Shown here: positions 43,045 through 51,722 of the stretch, piece by piece
Layout: every line of letters starts with the position of its first letter
How positions within the stretch are numbered: position 1 is the first letter of the stretch
NCBI GenBank assembly: GCA_020846745.1
Contig: JADLDI010000153.1
Span: 39,395 to 103,394 of the forward strand
Direction of reading: 5' to 3'
Origin: Bryobacterales bacterium
GTDB lineage: Bacteria; Acidobacteriota; Terriglobia; Bryobacterales; Bryobacteraceae
Length of the DNA: 64,000 nt
The notes under the pieces: generated by a model
The model's input: only the letters and a program-made list of their open reading frames with translations
What the model was told of the DNA's origin: nothing
The model's database searches: none
Translations under genes and position numbers: made by a program

Positions 43045-45321
43045 TTACTGCTTCACGTACTTATTGAGTTCCTTGAGCCGGCTGCGGATTTCGTCGCTTG
43101 CGTCGACGATCTGATTGGTGTCGTAAATGACGCGCGGGGTCATGAAGATGATCAGTTCCGTGCGCTCTTTGCTGTACGAGCGCGAGCCGAAGACGGAACC
43201 AACCACCGGTATGCGGTTCAGGCCGGGCACGCCATTGGTGGACATGCTGTTGGTTTCATTGATGATGCCGCCGATAGCGATGGTGTCGCCATCCTGCACG
43301 GTCACCTGCGTGTTGACGGACCGGCGGGAGAACGAGGGCGATTGGATGGAGCCTGCGGACGGAGCCTGCGGAGAGCTAACGTCCTGGTTGATGATCATGG
43401 TGACGATACCGCTGGGGTTCACGCGCGCCATGATATTCAGGGTGACACCCGTGGACCGGCTTTGGATGGTGTTCGCGAACAGCGAGTTGCCGCCTTGCTG
43501 CACGCCGGTGACGGCTTGTGAAGCAAGCGTGGGGACTTCAAGGCCGACGTTGATCGATGCGGCAATGCTGTCCGTGGCAATGACGCTAGGGGCCGAAACA
43601 ACGCGGGCGCGCGTCTGGTTTTCGGCCAACTGGAGGAAGCCCAGGAGTTCGCGGCTGGAGCCGACAAGCATTCCGGCCGAGAGGTTGACGGCACCCTCGC
43701 TCAATTGGCCGAGGAGTTGGCGACCGGGATTCGCGGAGCCTCCGGTGCTACGGCGCTGCAGAAATGCCGAAACGCCGCTGGCAAAAGCGCCGGTGAGGGC
43801 GACCTCATAGATGCGCGCGTCGATCAGCACCTGGCGGGGCGGGATATCGACTTCGCGCAGCAGTTTCATGATCTGCTGGTATTCCTGGGCCGTGGCCTGG
43901 ATCATGAGGGTGTTGTCGATGGGGTTGGGAATCACGCGTGGGATGCGGCCCATTGCGCCGGGTCCGGCGAGGTACTGTCCGGTTTGGTCGACGGCGCCGC
44001 CGGGAGTAGTAACGCCCGCGCCGGTTCCGCCTCCGGTTGTGGGGTATTGCGGGGCATACATGCCGGGTCCAACGAAGCCGGCGGTGCCTGCACCCGGATA
44101 GGACTGTCCCATCTGCATCATGGGGCCATTCATCCCCAATCCCATGGCATAGTTGGCGTTGCCGTAGCCGCCCATCCCATAGCCACCCATTCCATAGCCA
44201 CCCATCCCGTAACCGCCCATGCCCATGCCGCCCATGCCGTAGCCACCCATACCCATTCCGCCCATGCCCATGCCGCCCATGCCGTAGCCGCCCATACCCA
44301 TACCACCCATTCCCATGCCACCCATGCCCATGCCTCCCATGCCACCCATCATCCCCATCATGCCCATGTAGCCGTAGCCGCCATAGAGAGACATGATGAC
44401 GGCGGCGAGGATTTCCGCGCGACTGTATTTGACGCGATAGACAAAGTTGTCGACAGTGCCGGCGGTAACCTTCACTTCGGTATCGAGTTTGCGGATCCAC
44501 TTCTCGACCTCTTCAAAGGCGCCCGGGTTGGGGGCGATCGCGATGATGGTATTGATGCGGTCGATCGGCAGGAAGCGGACCACCGACGCCTTGTCCGACA
44601 TCGAGATCGATTTCATGATCTCGTCGACTTCCTTGGCAATCGAAGTGGGGCTGCCGTTCTTGACCTCGAACAGGCGCACGCGCTGGCTGGCGAGGGAGTC
44701 GCTGTCGAAGAGCGAAATGATTTCCATGGTGCGGCGGATGTTGCGGCGGCTGTCGAGGAGGAACAAGAGGTTCGCGGGGGCGTAGAGCATGGTGCGGGCG
44801 CCTTCGCCGATGAACGGTTCGATCAGTTTGGAAACTTCGGCCACGGTGGCGTATTTGAGGAAGACCAGGTTGAGAATGGTCTGGTCGTCTTCGGGAATCG
44901 CTTTGGGGTCGCTCGTGACGTTCGGCGGGAGCGGCATGCGCGAAACGTCGGTAAGCGGGACGATACGGAAGAACTCGCCCACCTGAACCATGGTGGCCCC
45001 GTTGATGCGCAGGACTAAGTCGAGTAAGTTACGGGCGTCGATCTGCCGAGTTTCGCCATAAGTATTCAAAGTTACCGCACCCTTGACGCGCGGATCGATG
45101 ATGTAGTTGATCCGCAGGGTCCGGCACAAAGCGTCGATTACTTCGGTGAGCGATGCGTTCGCCAGGTTCAGGTTACCGGTCGAGACTTTAGGCGGGGGAG
45201 ACGCGGTTTGTGCAGGCGCCGCGGCTCCGGCCGCGGGCTGCTGCTGCGCCTGGTTTTGCGACCATGCGATCGGTTGGACGAATACTACGTAAGCAAGAAA
45301 ACTTGCGACGACCCTTTGCAT
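43045..45321 (-). CDS. gspD: Type II secretion system secretin GspD
   Basis: Starting at the ATG at 45321 (a GTG at 45327 directly follows the previous stop), the protein has 758 residues. It has a signal peptide, N0/N1/N2 domains (about 45-290: 'LNLANASLTEVIDALCRTLR', 'VVRFLPIDRINTIIAIAPNP') and an N3-type segment. The secretin domain runs over about 560-740 ('LEVPTLASQAVTGVQQGGNS', 'VTVQDGDTIAIGGIINETNS', 'NRIPVVGSVFG'). It forms the outer-membrane channel. The N3 domain is split by an insert of about 145 residues (313-458), mostly Gly/Met/Tyr pentapeptides. It is the last gene of the gsp operon. Confidence 0.93.
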   Translation of the reverse strand: MQRVVASFLAYVVFVQPIAWSQNQAQQQPAAGAAAPAQTASPPPKVSTGNLNLANASLTEVIDALCRTLRINYIIDPRVKGAVTLNTYGETRQIDARNLLDLVLRINGATMVQVGEFFRIVPLTDVSRMPLPPNVTSDPKAIPEDDQTILNLVFLKYATVAEVSKLIEPFIGEGARTMLYAPANLLFLLDSRRNIRRTMEIISLFDSDSLASQRVRLFEVKNGSPTSIAKEVDEIMKSISMSDKASVVRFLPIDRINTIIAIAPNPGAFEEVEKWIRKLDTEVKVTAGTVDNFVYRVKYSRAEILAAVIMSLYGGYGYMGMMGMMGGMGGMGMGGMGMGGMGMGGYGMGGMGMGGMGMGGYGMGGMGMGGYGMGGYGMGGYGMGGYGNANYAMGLGMNGPMMQMGQSYPGAGTAGFVGPGMYAPQYPTTGGGTGAGVTTPGGAVDQTGQYLAGPGAMGRIPRVIPNPIDNTLMIQATAQEYQQIMKLLREVDIPPRQVLIDARIYEVALTGAFASGVSAFLQRRSTGGSANPGRQLLGQLSEGAVNLSAGMLVGSSRELLGFLQLAENQTRARVVSAPSVIATDSIAASINVGLEVPTLASQAVTGVQQGGNSLFANTIQSRSTGVTLNIMARVNPSGIVTMIINQDVSSPQAPSAGSIQSPSFSRRSVNTQVTVQDGDTIAIGGIINETNSMSTNGVPGLNRIPVVGSVFGSRSYSKERTELIIFMTPRVIYDTNQIVDASDEIRSRLKELNKYVKQ
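44157..44385 (-). repeat. In-frame 15-bp repeat array encoding GGMGM/GGYGM
   Basis: About 12 tandem 15-bp units encode pentapeptides alternating Met and Tyr at one position, covering residues about 313-389 of GspD. The array is prone to slippage, so copy number may differ between strains. Confidence 0.85.
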
Positions 45322-45327
45322 TCCCAC

Positions 45328-45867
45328 TTACTCCTGGCCGGCCTTGGCTGCGGGACGGTTGGCGCCACCCTGCTTTACGCGTTCGAGCGCCAGCCGCTCG
45401 GCGCCGGATAACTCAGACTTTTTGCGGGACCACTTGTTTACGCCGAAGGGCGTCTTGCGTTCGAACAGAACACTGTCGCCGTTGTCGGTGGCGACCAGGT
45501 ACTGGGATTCCTCTTTATCGGCGTCGATCAAGTCCTTTTGCGGCTGGTAGCGCGAGTAACCGAATGGGGTGCGCCGGTACATCCAGACTTCGCCATTGGC
45601 CGCACTGTGCTTAAAGAGCCCGGGCTCAACTTCGACGGCGCCTTTGGGGAGTTGGGGATTGCCGTCGGGCGAGGTAAGTTTCGCCGGGACGGCCGCGGGG
45701 GCCGGGGCTGTGGCTTTCGCCTGAGGCTTCGCCGGAGATTTCGGCTGGGGTTTGACCTGGGTGGCGGATGCGGCGGCTTTCCTGGCCGGTTCAGATTTCT
45801 TGGGGCTGTCCACCGCGAGGGCTGGAACGGCGAGGATGATCGCGATCCACAGGATTGGTAGCTTCAT
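45328..45867 (-). CDS. Exported protein in T2SS operon with repeated TPFG motif
   Basis: The ATG at 45867 gives 179 residues with a signal peptide ('MKLPILWIAIILAVPALA'); a GTG at 45879 is the alternative. A Lys/Pro/Ala-rich linker (about 25-65) precedes a small domain with two related motifs, 'MYRRTPFGYSRYQ' and 'ERKTPFGVNKW'. The same TPFG motif closes the GspC-like protein encoded just upstream. It is the penultimate gene of the gsp operon and its stop touches the gspD start. I infer a secretin-associated or pilotin-like periplasmic role; there is no lipobox. Confidence 0.7.
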   Translation of the reverse strand: MKLPILWIAIILAVPALAVDSPKKSEPARKAAASATQVKPQPKSPAKPQAKATAPAPAAVPAKLTSPDGNPQLPKGAVEVEPGLFKHSAANGEVWMYRRTPFGYSRYQPQKDLIDADKEESQYLVATDNGDSVLFERKTPFGVNKWSRKKSELSGAERLALERVKQGGANRPAAKAGQE

Positions 45868-45969
45868 GGAGTTACTCACTTACTTGAAAATTCGTTTGCT
45901 TGCGTGCCAGGGAAGCATAGGACCGCGGGCTTAAGCGCCGCGGCACGGTTGTCCAGATCGTGCTGAGCA

Positions 45970-46710
45970 TTAGCGGGCGGGCTCCCAGCGGCACGATTGG
46001 CCGAATGGCGTTGTCGTGACTACCTTGCGGTAGCCGCCCTGCACGGTTCCGGCGGGGGCGGTGTCGCCGGGACTGCACATGCGCACCGTGCCACCGACAT
46101 TCAGGCCGGGCAGGCCGTCGGCCGAGTTCTGTTTCTGAATTTCCTCGACAGCTTTCGGGTCGGTCATGACGACCGGCTTGGGCGGTTCCGGCGCGGTGAC
46201 GGCTTGCTGCACCTTTTCGGCCTCGGAAGCCTTGGGCTTCAGTTCGGTCAGTTTCTTTTCGAACTTCTTGTCTTTCCATTCGAGCGTAATGTCAGTCCGA
46301 TTGAGCGCCGTAATCTTGAAAGGGCCGATGGAATCGCCAACGTGGTAGCCCTTTTGCGCTCCGCCGACCTTCTCACTCATAAAGACGGTGGGATTGCCGC
46401 CAAAGTCGAGAAAGCCGAAGGCAAAAGGGAAGGGAGGGGTGGGTTCGGGCGGTTTTTCTTCGATGACGACGTTCGGATTGCGGTCTTTGGAAAAGACCAT
46501 GCGCTGGGCGACGTCGATATAGTTGCCGGCCGGCACCGGGGCGACCGGGTCGGCTTTGGGCACGGCTGGGGTGGGAGGAGCGGGCGGCTTTTGGGCGGCG
46601 AGCGCTTTTTCACGAAGCCGCGCCTGTTCCCAGCGCTGTTTGATTTCCCAACCGGCCGCACCGAGCAGGGCGACCAGCAGTAAATTCAAAGCGATCAGTT
46701 TCCGGTTCAA
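45970..46710 (-). CDS. GspC/PilP-like inner-membrane T2SS component
   Basis: The start is the TTG at 46710, overlapping the previous stop (TTGA), giving 246 residues. One N-terminal helix ('LIALNLLLVALLGAAGW') is followed by a Pro-rich linker and an HR-like beta domain ('GFLDFGGNPTVFMSEKVGG', 'GYHVGDSIGPFKITALNRTD', 'ITLEWKDKKFEKKLTEL'). This layout matches the GspC homology region that contacts the secretin N0 domain. The C-terminus adds a small domain ending 'TPFGQSCRWEP'. No PDZ domain is visible. Confidence 0.8.
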   Translation of the reverse strand: MNRKLIALNLLLVALLGAAGWEIKQRWEQARLREKALAAQKPPAPPTPAVPKADPVAPVPAGNYIDVAQRMVFSKDRNPNVVIEEKPPEPTPPFPFAFGFLDFGGNPTVFMSEKVGGAQKGYHVGDSIGPFKITALNRTDITLEWKDKKFEKKLTELKPKASEAEKVQQAVTAPEPPKPVVMTDPKAVEEIQKQNSADGLPGLNVGGTVRMCSPGDTAPAGTVQGGYRKVVTTTPFGQSCRWEPAR

Positions 46711-47300
46711 AACGCAGCCATCCCCTTTCGCTCGGGCGCCAGGCGCTTGGGCAGGACCCCAGCTACAGTTACGCGAACGGTTACGGTCTTCTGTTTGAGG
46801 TCGCTGGTGCGGACCTGGAGTTCGTAGGTGGAAACGGCCTCGGACTGGGCGGTGAGGTCGGCCAGCAGGTTGACCAGTTGTTCGATGCGGCACACGACGG
46901 TGACGCTGACGAGTGCTTCACCATAGTCGCCGCCCAGGTTTTGAATCTGGCCCATTTCAACCATTCCGATCTCAAGGGGCGGGGATTGCGCGCGTGCCAC
47001 GCGACGGATGATTTGCAGCAATTGGGCTTGGGACTGGGCGGCGGTTTCGGCGTCGAGGAGTCCTTTTTCGCGATCTTTGAGTTGCGCTATTACGCCGTCG
47101 AGCACCTGCTGTTTGCCCGGGATGGTGGCTACGACTTGGCGTAGCTTGGCAAGGCGCTGTTCGGCAATCGGGATCGAATCGATGGTGGGCGACACGACAT
47201 TCGATGGACCGGGCTGCGGCCACAGATAAACGATGCCGGTGAGGATGACGGAGACGCCCAGCATGGCCAGGGCGCGGCGGTCGCGTGGTTGGAGGCTCAT
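46707..47300 (-). CDS. GspM/PilO-like T2SS assembly protein
   Basis: The 197-residue bitopic protein has one N-terminal helix ('LAMLGVSVILTGIVYLW'), a coiled-coil stretch ('LAKLRQVVATIPGKQQVLDG') and a ferredoxin-like C-terminal domain ('ALVSVTVVCRIEQLVNLLAD'), the PilO/GspM arrangement. It pairs with the GspL-like protein in the inner-membrane platform. It overlaps both neighbours by 4 bases. Confidence 0.85.
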   Translation of the reverse strand: MSLQPRDRRALAMLGVSVILTGIVYLWPQPGPSNVVSPTIDSIPIAEQRLAKLRQVVATIPGKQQVLDGVIAQLKDREKGLLDAETAAQSQAQLLQIIRRVARAQSPPLEIGMVEMGQIQNLGGDYGEALVSVTVVCRIEQLVNLLADLTAQSEAVSTYELQVRTSDLKQKTVTVRVTVAGVLPKRLAPERKGMAAF

Positions 47301-48697
47301 CGCTGTTCTCCCTGTTCGAGTCCAGTGCCAGGGCCTTCGCGCTGGGTGCGAATGATAAACGACTCTGCTGTCGCGCCGCCGATGCGTGTCATGGATTGAG
47401 AGAACGCGGAATCTTTGAAAATCGGCGATTCGTCAATGACTTTGAGCAAGGGTGCGGCCTGTTCGGCTTCGCCGTTCATGATGGCGTCGATACGGGTAAT
47501 CTGCAGCAGGTTCAACCAGACGGGCGGCTGCAGGACGTTGGTGAGTTCGCGGAGAGCGTCGGCATCGGCCTGCGAGCGGCGGCGATGACGGTCGAGCACG
47601 GCGATTTTGGCCAGGGCCTTCTGCGCGTCGCGGTCGAGTTGCGAGGCTTTAACGGCCTGTCGTTCGAGCGTGCGGACTTCCGAGTTCAACTGCGCCAGGT
47701 ACTTCTTGTCCTCATGCGAGGGCTGCAGCCAGAGCACGATGGTGATGACCAGTAGCAGCACGGTGAGGATGAGTGTCGGGATGTAGATGAGTCGCGAGGT
47801 TTGGGAGCGCCGGTCGACGGGCAGGAGGTTCGCCGGCAGAGCCAGGCGGGGACATGCCCCGGCAATGGCAGCGGCGAGGCACTGTGCGTTGACCTCGAGG
47901 TTGAAGTGCGCGGGTGCGCTGCGCGGGGCGGCCATCAGGTCGGCCAGGCGAACGGCTTCGCCTTCTTCGATGCGCAGTTCGCTGCGGGCGAAGCGATGAG
48001 CGCGGTCCCAGTTGGAGGTTTCAAAGACGCCGGAGAAGACGGGACGAGTGGGGCTTTCGCCGTAGATTTCAAGCTGGTCAGCGACCGGTCCGGCGGCGAC
48101 GAACGCGGGCGGCGGCGCGACGAGGATGCGCGCGGCGGAATAGAGCGCGGCGGCGGAGAAGGTGAAGCCGGCAATCAGGAGACCGGCTTCGGTAAAAAGG
48201 TTCGCAAGATTCTCGACGTATTCGCGGCGCGCGATACCGACGAGCACTGTCGTGCCGGCGGGCAGTTGCGCCCAAGTGAACGCTACCGTGTCTTCGGGAT
48301 AGGGGTGGAGCGAGTCGATTTGGAAAGTAACGGCAGCTTCCAGATCTTTTTTGTCGACGCCGGGCATCGCAAGCTGGCGCACGATCACTTCCTGGCGTGG
48401 AAGGAGAACCGACACCGGGGTGCGGGCGACACGGTACTTGCGGAGGAAGGCGAGCAGGTCGGTCCCCCATTCGGAAGCCGGGCGCTCGATGAAGCGCTCG
48501 ATGCGGTGTGTGGCGAGGACGGTGACGCCGCCGGGGCGGACGCGGGCGATCAGTATCCGAAGGTCCGCACCATCGATTTCGATGCCGACTCCGGTGCCGA
48601 TGGCGAGCCACTTGCGAAATCCGGTGGCGGGTTTTACCAATGGCGGTGCGGCGACAGGCGCCGCCTGTGTTTCGGGCATCTGCTCTTCTACGGCCAC
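47297..48697 (-). CDS. GspL-like protein (PilM plus PilN fused)
   Basis: The 466-residue protein has an actin-like PilM/GspL cytoplasmic domain (about 30-290: 'GVGIEIDGADLRILIARVRP', 'VSVLLPRQEVIVRQLAMPG'), one transmembrane helix ('LIYIPTLILTVLLLVITIVL') and a periplasmic PilN-like region with a coiled coil ('KKYLAQLNSEVRTLERQAVK'). This is the standard GspL layout linking the GspE ATPase to the pseudopilus platform. The GTG at 48697 has GAGG 8 bases upstream; an ATG at 48679 is an alternative. It overlaps gspK by 10 bases. Confidence 0.88.
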   Translation of the reverse strand: MAVEEQMPETQAAPVAAPPLVKPATGFRKWLAIGTGVGIEIDGADLRILIARVRPGGVTVLATHRIERFIERPASEWGTDLLAFLRKYRVARTPVSVLLPRQEVIVRQLAMPGVDKKDLEAAVTFQIDSLHPYPEDTVAFTWAQLPAGTTVLVGIARREYVENLANLFTEAGLLIAGFTFSAAALYSAARILVAPPPAFVAAGPVADQLEIYGESPTRPVFSGVFETSNWDRAHRFARSELRIEEGEAVRLADLMAAPRSAPAHFNLEVNAQCLAAAIAGACPRLALPANLLPVDRRSQTSRLIYIPTLILTVLLLVITIVLWLQPSHEDKKYLAQLNSEVRTLERQAVKASQLDRDAQKALAKIAVLDRHRRRSQADADALRELTNVLQPPVWLNLLQITRIDAIMNGEAEQAAPLLKVIDESPIFKDSAFSQSMTRIGGATAESFIIRTQREGPGTGLEQGEQR

Positions 48698-49683
48698 TGG
48701 CTGACCTCGCTATCGGCCTGGTCGCGCCAGCGCAATACGTGATGGGGCGGAACGAATTGTAGGGGGAGAAATTTCACTTGGGCAGAAACGGTACGGCGAA
48801 GGTCGGACAAGCGGCCGTTGGGGAGTCGCATGCGGGCGGTGGCGCGCAGGGTGTAGATGGAGTTGCCGCCGACGCGGAGTTTGGCGCGGGCGGGGCCTAC
48901 CAGGGACGCCACCTCGTTGACGTCGCGGATGCGGCGCGCGCGGCGCAAGGTCAGCAGTTGGTCGACGTTCTGGGGCGGGACGCCAAGCGAGACCAGCAGC
49001 GCCGGTTCCGCGGTGTTGACCTCAAAGCTCCCAGTGGCGCCGAAGGTGGACACGCAGTCCTTAAACGCACCCAGACGCATCATCTGACCGTTGGGCTGGC
49101 GGACGTAGTTGCCGTGGAAAAGGTCGGGTGTCATTCCCTTCACAAGCAGAGCTTCTTCTTCGTTAAGAAAAGACGCATGCCGGGCGCGAAAAGACGGATT
49201 GAGCGACGAATAAAAGGTATCGAAAGCGCCGCCGGGTGAGCGCCAATCGACGATAGCCCGCGAGATGTCCTGGGCCTGCTCAGGGGGGGCTCCTAAGGCC
49301 AGCGCAAGTTGTAGAAATTCCTGGGCTGTACCTTGGTTGAGGCTGAGCTTGGCGGTTTCCGGGATGGCTTCGACGATGGCTTCGCCGCCGGGGAAGGAGA
49401 AGCGCATGAACGGGTCCGGCGTCTTCATGAGGTCGGACTGGATCTTCAGGATGGCACGCTCGACGGCGCCGCTGGCCAGGTAGTAGGTCCGGATACCTTC
49501 GGAGAGGTTTGAGGCGCGTTCGGTTTCGCCGCGGACGAGCGTGGCGACAGAGAAGGCGATGGCGGATAGGGCGACGGAGAGCCAGAGGACGGCCAGGAGG
49601 GCTCCGCCCGCGCGGGTGCGCCGGCCTATTCTGCGTTTACCGTTGCTGCGGCGGGTCGATGTCGAAGTAGTAGGTCGCGGCAT
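48688..49683 (-). CDS. gspK: Minor pseudopilin GspK
   Basis: The likely start is the ATG at 49683, inside the end of gspJ, giving 331 residues. A basic leader is followed by the prepilin helix 'GGALLAVLWLSVALSAIAFS', lacking Glu at position 5 as is typical of GspK. The large alpha-domain keeps family stretches such as 'AKLSLNQGTAQEFLQLALAL', 'DISRAIVDWRSPGG' and 'FEVNTAEPALLVSLGVPP'. GspK caps the pseudopilus tip with GspI and GspJ. Confidence 0.88.
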   Translation of the reverse strand: MPRPTTSTSTRRSNGKRRIGRRTRAGGALLAVLWLSVALSAIAFSVATLVRGETERASNLSEGIRTYYLASGAVERAILKIQSDLMKTPDPFMRFSFPGGEAIVEAIPETAKLSLNQGTAQEFLQLALALGAPPEQAQDISRAIVDWRSPGGAFDTFYSSLNPSFRARHASFLNEEEALLVKGMTPDLFHGNYVRQPNGQMMRLGAFKDCVSTFGATGSFEVNTAEPALLVSLGVPPQNVDQLLTLRRARRIRDVNEVASLVGPARAKLRVGGNSIYTLRATARMRLPNGRLSDLRRTVSAQVKFLPLQFVPPHHVLRWRDQADSEVSQWP

Positions 49684-50386
49684 TGCGGTTGGTCCGGATG
49701 GGGATGGTAACGGAGGCCATTTGCATGCGGCCGCCATCGGGCTGGAGGGGGGCCATGTCGATGCGGATGGCGGAGGGGACAAGCGATCCGGCGAATTGGA
49801 TCAGCCAGTCTTTGCGGTTCGATTTGCCATCGCCGACCAGGTAGGCGAAGCGGCAGTATTGGAGTTTGTCGGCGATCACGAACGGCCTTGGACCGAGTTG
49901 CACGGGGCGCAGCAGCGCCGTTGGGGTACCGGTGCGGCCGTCGGGGGTCATCGTGGTGCAGAGCGGGACGATGGAAGACGGTCCGGTATAGAGGTATTCG
50001 TTCATGACGAGGCGGACGCCGATGCCAAACTCGCCGGGTTGCACCAGGTATTCGATGATGCGCGGGTAGCCGCGGCCAGCCTCTTCGAGCGAGTGGGTGG
50101 AGACGAAACGCATCTGGTCCGGATGACCGTGAAAGAAGAGGGCCGGGGGGGCATTCTGTCCGCCTCCGCATTGCACCTGTGCGGGAATCATGTTGGCGAG
50201 TTGCTGGTCGAGCACGCGCTGCGCGCCGATCACACGGCGGTTGGCGTTAAACCGGTTCTGCGTGGAACTCATCGAGACCAGGCCGACGCGCATGGCGAAC
50301 AGGATGCCGACGGCGAGCAGGCTGACGAGCGTCACCGCGATCAGCAGCTCGATTAACGTGACACCGGCTTGTCGTCTTCTGGTCAT
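49637..50386 (-). CDS. gspJ: Minor pseudopilin GspJ
   Basis: The ATG at 50386 overlaps the gspI stop (ATGA) and gives 249 residues beginning 'MTRRRQAGVTLIELLIAVTL', a class III prepilin signal with cleavage after the Gly before VTLIE. The remainder is a beta-rich globular domain with 'YPRIIEYLVQPGEFGIGVRL'. It forms the pseudopilus tip with GspI and GspK. Confidence 0.88.
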   Translation of the reverse strand: MTRRRQAGVTLIELLIAVTLVSLLAVGILFAMRVGLVSMSSTQNRFNANRRVIGAQRVLDQQLANMIPAQVQCGGGQNAPPALFFHGHPDQMRFVSTHSLEEAGRGYPRIIEYLVQPGEFGIGVRLVMNEYLYTGPSSIVPLCTTMTPDGRTGTPTALLRPVQLGPRPFVIADKLQYCRFAYLVGDGKSNRKDWLIQFAGSLVPSAIRIDMAPLQPDGGRMQMASVTIPIRTNRNAATYYFDIDPPQQR

Positions 50387-50793
50387 GTGCTCTTCATGAT
50401 GCGGCGGTAGCCTTCGAGCAGGAACGAACGGCGCTGGGCGGCATCGTTCCACCAGACTTCGACCACTACACGATAGACGCCGCCGATCTTGTCGGGAATG
50501 CCGGGGAGTGTTTCAAAAGGCTCGACGCGGGCGCGCCAGCCGCCGGAGAGTCCGGTGATGCGCGGGTCCCAGGGGCCTTGCAAGACTTGTCCGATGGGCA
50601 GCTTCGGTTCGGCGAGCAGTTCGTCCAGTTTCTGCTTGGCGAGCGTTGCGGCACGGTCGGAGTCTGTGACGCGGTTGGCATTACGCACGGAAGTGGTGAG
50701 CGCGGATAGAAGCGTGCCGATGGCGACCGCCATGATGGTGGTGGCCACCAGCACTTCGAGCAGTGTAAATCCATTGCCGCGCGCGCGTCTCAT
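50383..50793 (-). CDS. gspI: Minor pseudopilin GspI
   Basis: The 136-residue protein begins 'MRRARGNGFTLLEVLVATTI', a prepilin signal with cleavage G^FTLLE. The globular part is short, as expected for GspI ('ATLAKQKLDELLAEPKLPIG', 'RVVVEVWWNDAAQRRSFLLE'). It overlaps gspH and gspJ by 4 bases each. Confidence 0.9.
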   Translation of the reverse strand: MRRARGNGFTLLEVLVATTIMAVAIGTLLSALTTSVRNANRVTDSDRAATLAKQKLDELLAEPKLPIGQVLQGPWDPRITGLSGGWRARVEPFETLPGIPDKIGGVYRVVVEVWWNDAAQRRSFLLEGYRRIMKST

Positions 50794-51308
50794 TGCGTGT
50801 CCTGGGCTGTTGCCTTTCTAACGTCGGCGACGCCGGAGATGGGGTCGAGTGTGACCAGGCGGCGATCGCCTTTGCGGTTCGCGAGGACGATGCCGATGCG
50901 CGGCGGCGCACCGCCGGGGTGCACGAGGAAGCGTTTGCCACGCGGGTCGTCGTAGGGCATGACGGGGAGCACCGCGACGATGAAAATCGTTTCGGGGAAA
51001 CGGACGACGCGTTCAAAGCCGGGCTCGGGGGAGCGCAGCATGACGAAGTTCGATTGGCGAGAGACGGTGACCTCGATGGGGTGTTGGCGGCGATCCGCCC
51101 GGTTTACGGCGGAGGTGAGAATGCCGACCACGTCATCCGCGGCGGAGTTGAGGCGCAGCGTTTCGACGCCGGAACTGATGGCGGGAAAGCTGATGCCGAC
51201 CATCAGGCTGAGCAGCGTCACGACGATGATCATTTCGATCAGCGAGACGCCGGCACGGGTTGGTCCGGTTTGCCGGTTACTGGCTCTTCCAACTGACGAT
51301 GTCGGCAT
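50790..51308 (-). CDS. gspH: Minor pseudopilin GspH
   Basis: The 172-residue protein has the prepilin motif 'TRAGVSLIEMIIVVTLLSLM' after a longer than usual leader of about 19 residues. The C-terminal domain matches the GspH pattern ('NSAADDVVGILTSAVNRADR', 'RLVTLDPISGVADV'). It overlaps gspG by 32 bases. Confidence 0.88.
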   Translation of the reverse strand: MPTSSVGRASNRQTGPTRAGVSLIEMIIVVTLLSLMVGISFPAISSGVETLRLNSAADDVVGILTSAVNRADRRQHPIEVTVSRQSNFVMLRSPEPGFERVVRFPETIFIVAVLPVMPYDDPRGKRFLVHPGGAPPRIGIVLANRKGDRRLVTLDPISGVADVRKATAQDTQ

Positions 51309-51714
51309 TAATTCCTTCGCCGCCGGGCTGACCGTCGGCTCCTAAGGAGACGATATCGGGTTCGTCGCCATGCTCGCCGGGGTAGCGGTACATATAGGGA
51401 CGGCCCCAGGGATCCATGGGTATGTCCTGCGGCAGGTAGGGTCCGTTCCAAAGATTGACGTTTGCCGGGCGGTTGCGCAGCGCTCCCAAGCCCATCTCAG
51501 TGGTCGGGAACATTCCCGTATCGAGCTTGTAGGCGCCAATGGCCGTCATGAATGCATTGATCTGTGTACGGGCCGCGACGACGCGCGCCTGGTCGCCTCG
51601 AGACAGCAGGCGAGGCCCAACAATCGCGGCAAACAGCGCGATGATAGTTACCACCACCAGCATCTCGATAAGCGTGATGCCGGCGCGTCTCCGATTCCGA
51701 TTTCGATTCCGCAT
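51277..51714 (-). CDS. gspG: Major pseudopilin GspG
   Basis: The 145-residue protein starts with a basic leader and 'RRRAGITLIEMLVVVTIIAL'. It carries the GspG fingerprint 'YKLDTGMFPTTEMGLGALRN', 'GPYLPQDIPMDPWGRPYMYR' and 'DIVSLGADGQPGGEGINADI', including the acidic Ca2+-binding loop. It polymerises into the pseudopilus that pushes substrates through GspD. Confidence 0.96.
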   Translation of the reverse strand: MRNRNRNRRRAGITLIEMLVVVTIIALFAAIVGPRLLSRGDQARVVAARTQINAFMTAIGAYKLDTGMFPTTEMGLGALRNRPANVNLWNGPYLPQDIPMDPWGRPYMYRYPGEHGDEPDIVSLGADGQPGGEGINADIVSWKSQ

Positions 51715-51722
51715 ATTCTTTC

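Noticed and set aside
43705..45018. 437-codon plus-strand frame rich in His/Ala/Thr
   Set aside because: It is the complement of gspD; the His/Ala repeats are the antisense reading of the Gly/Met/Tyr array. No ribosome-binding site or domain.
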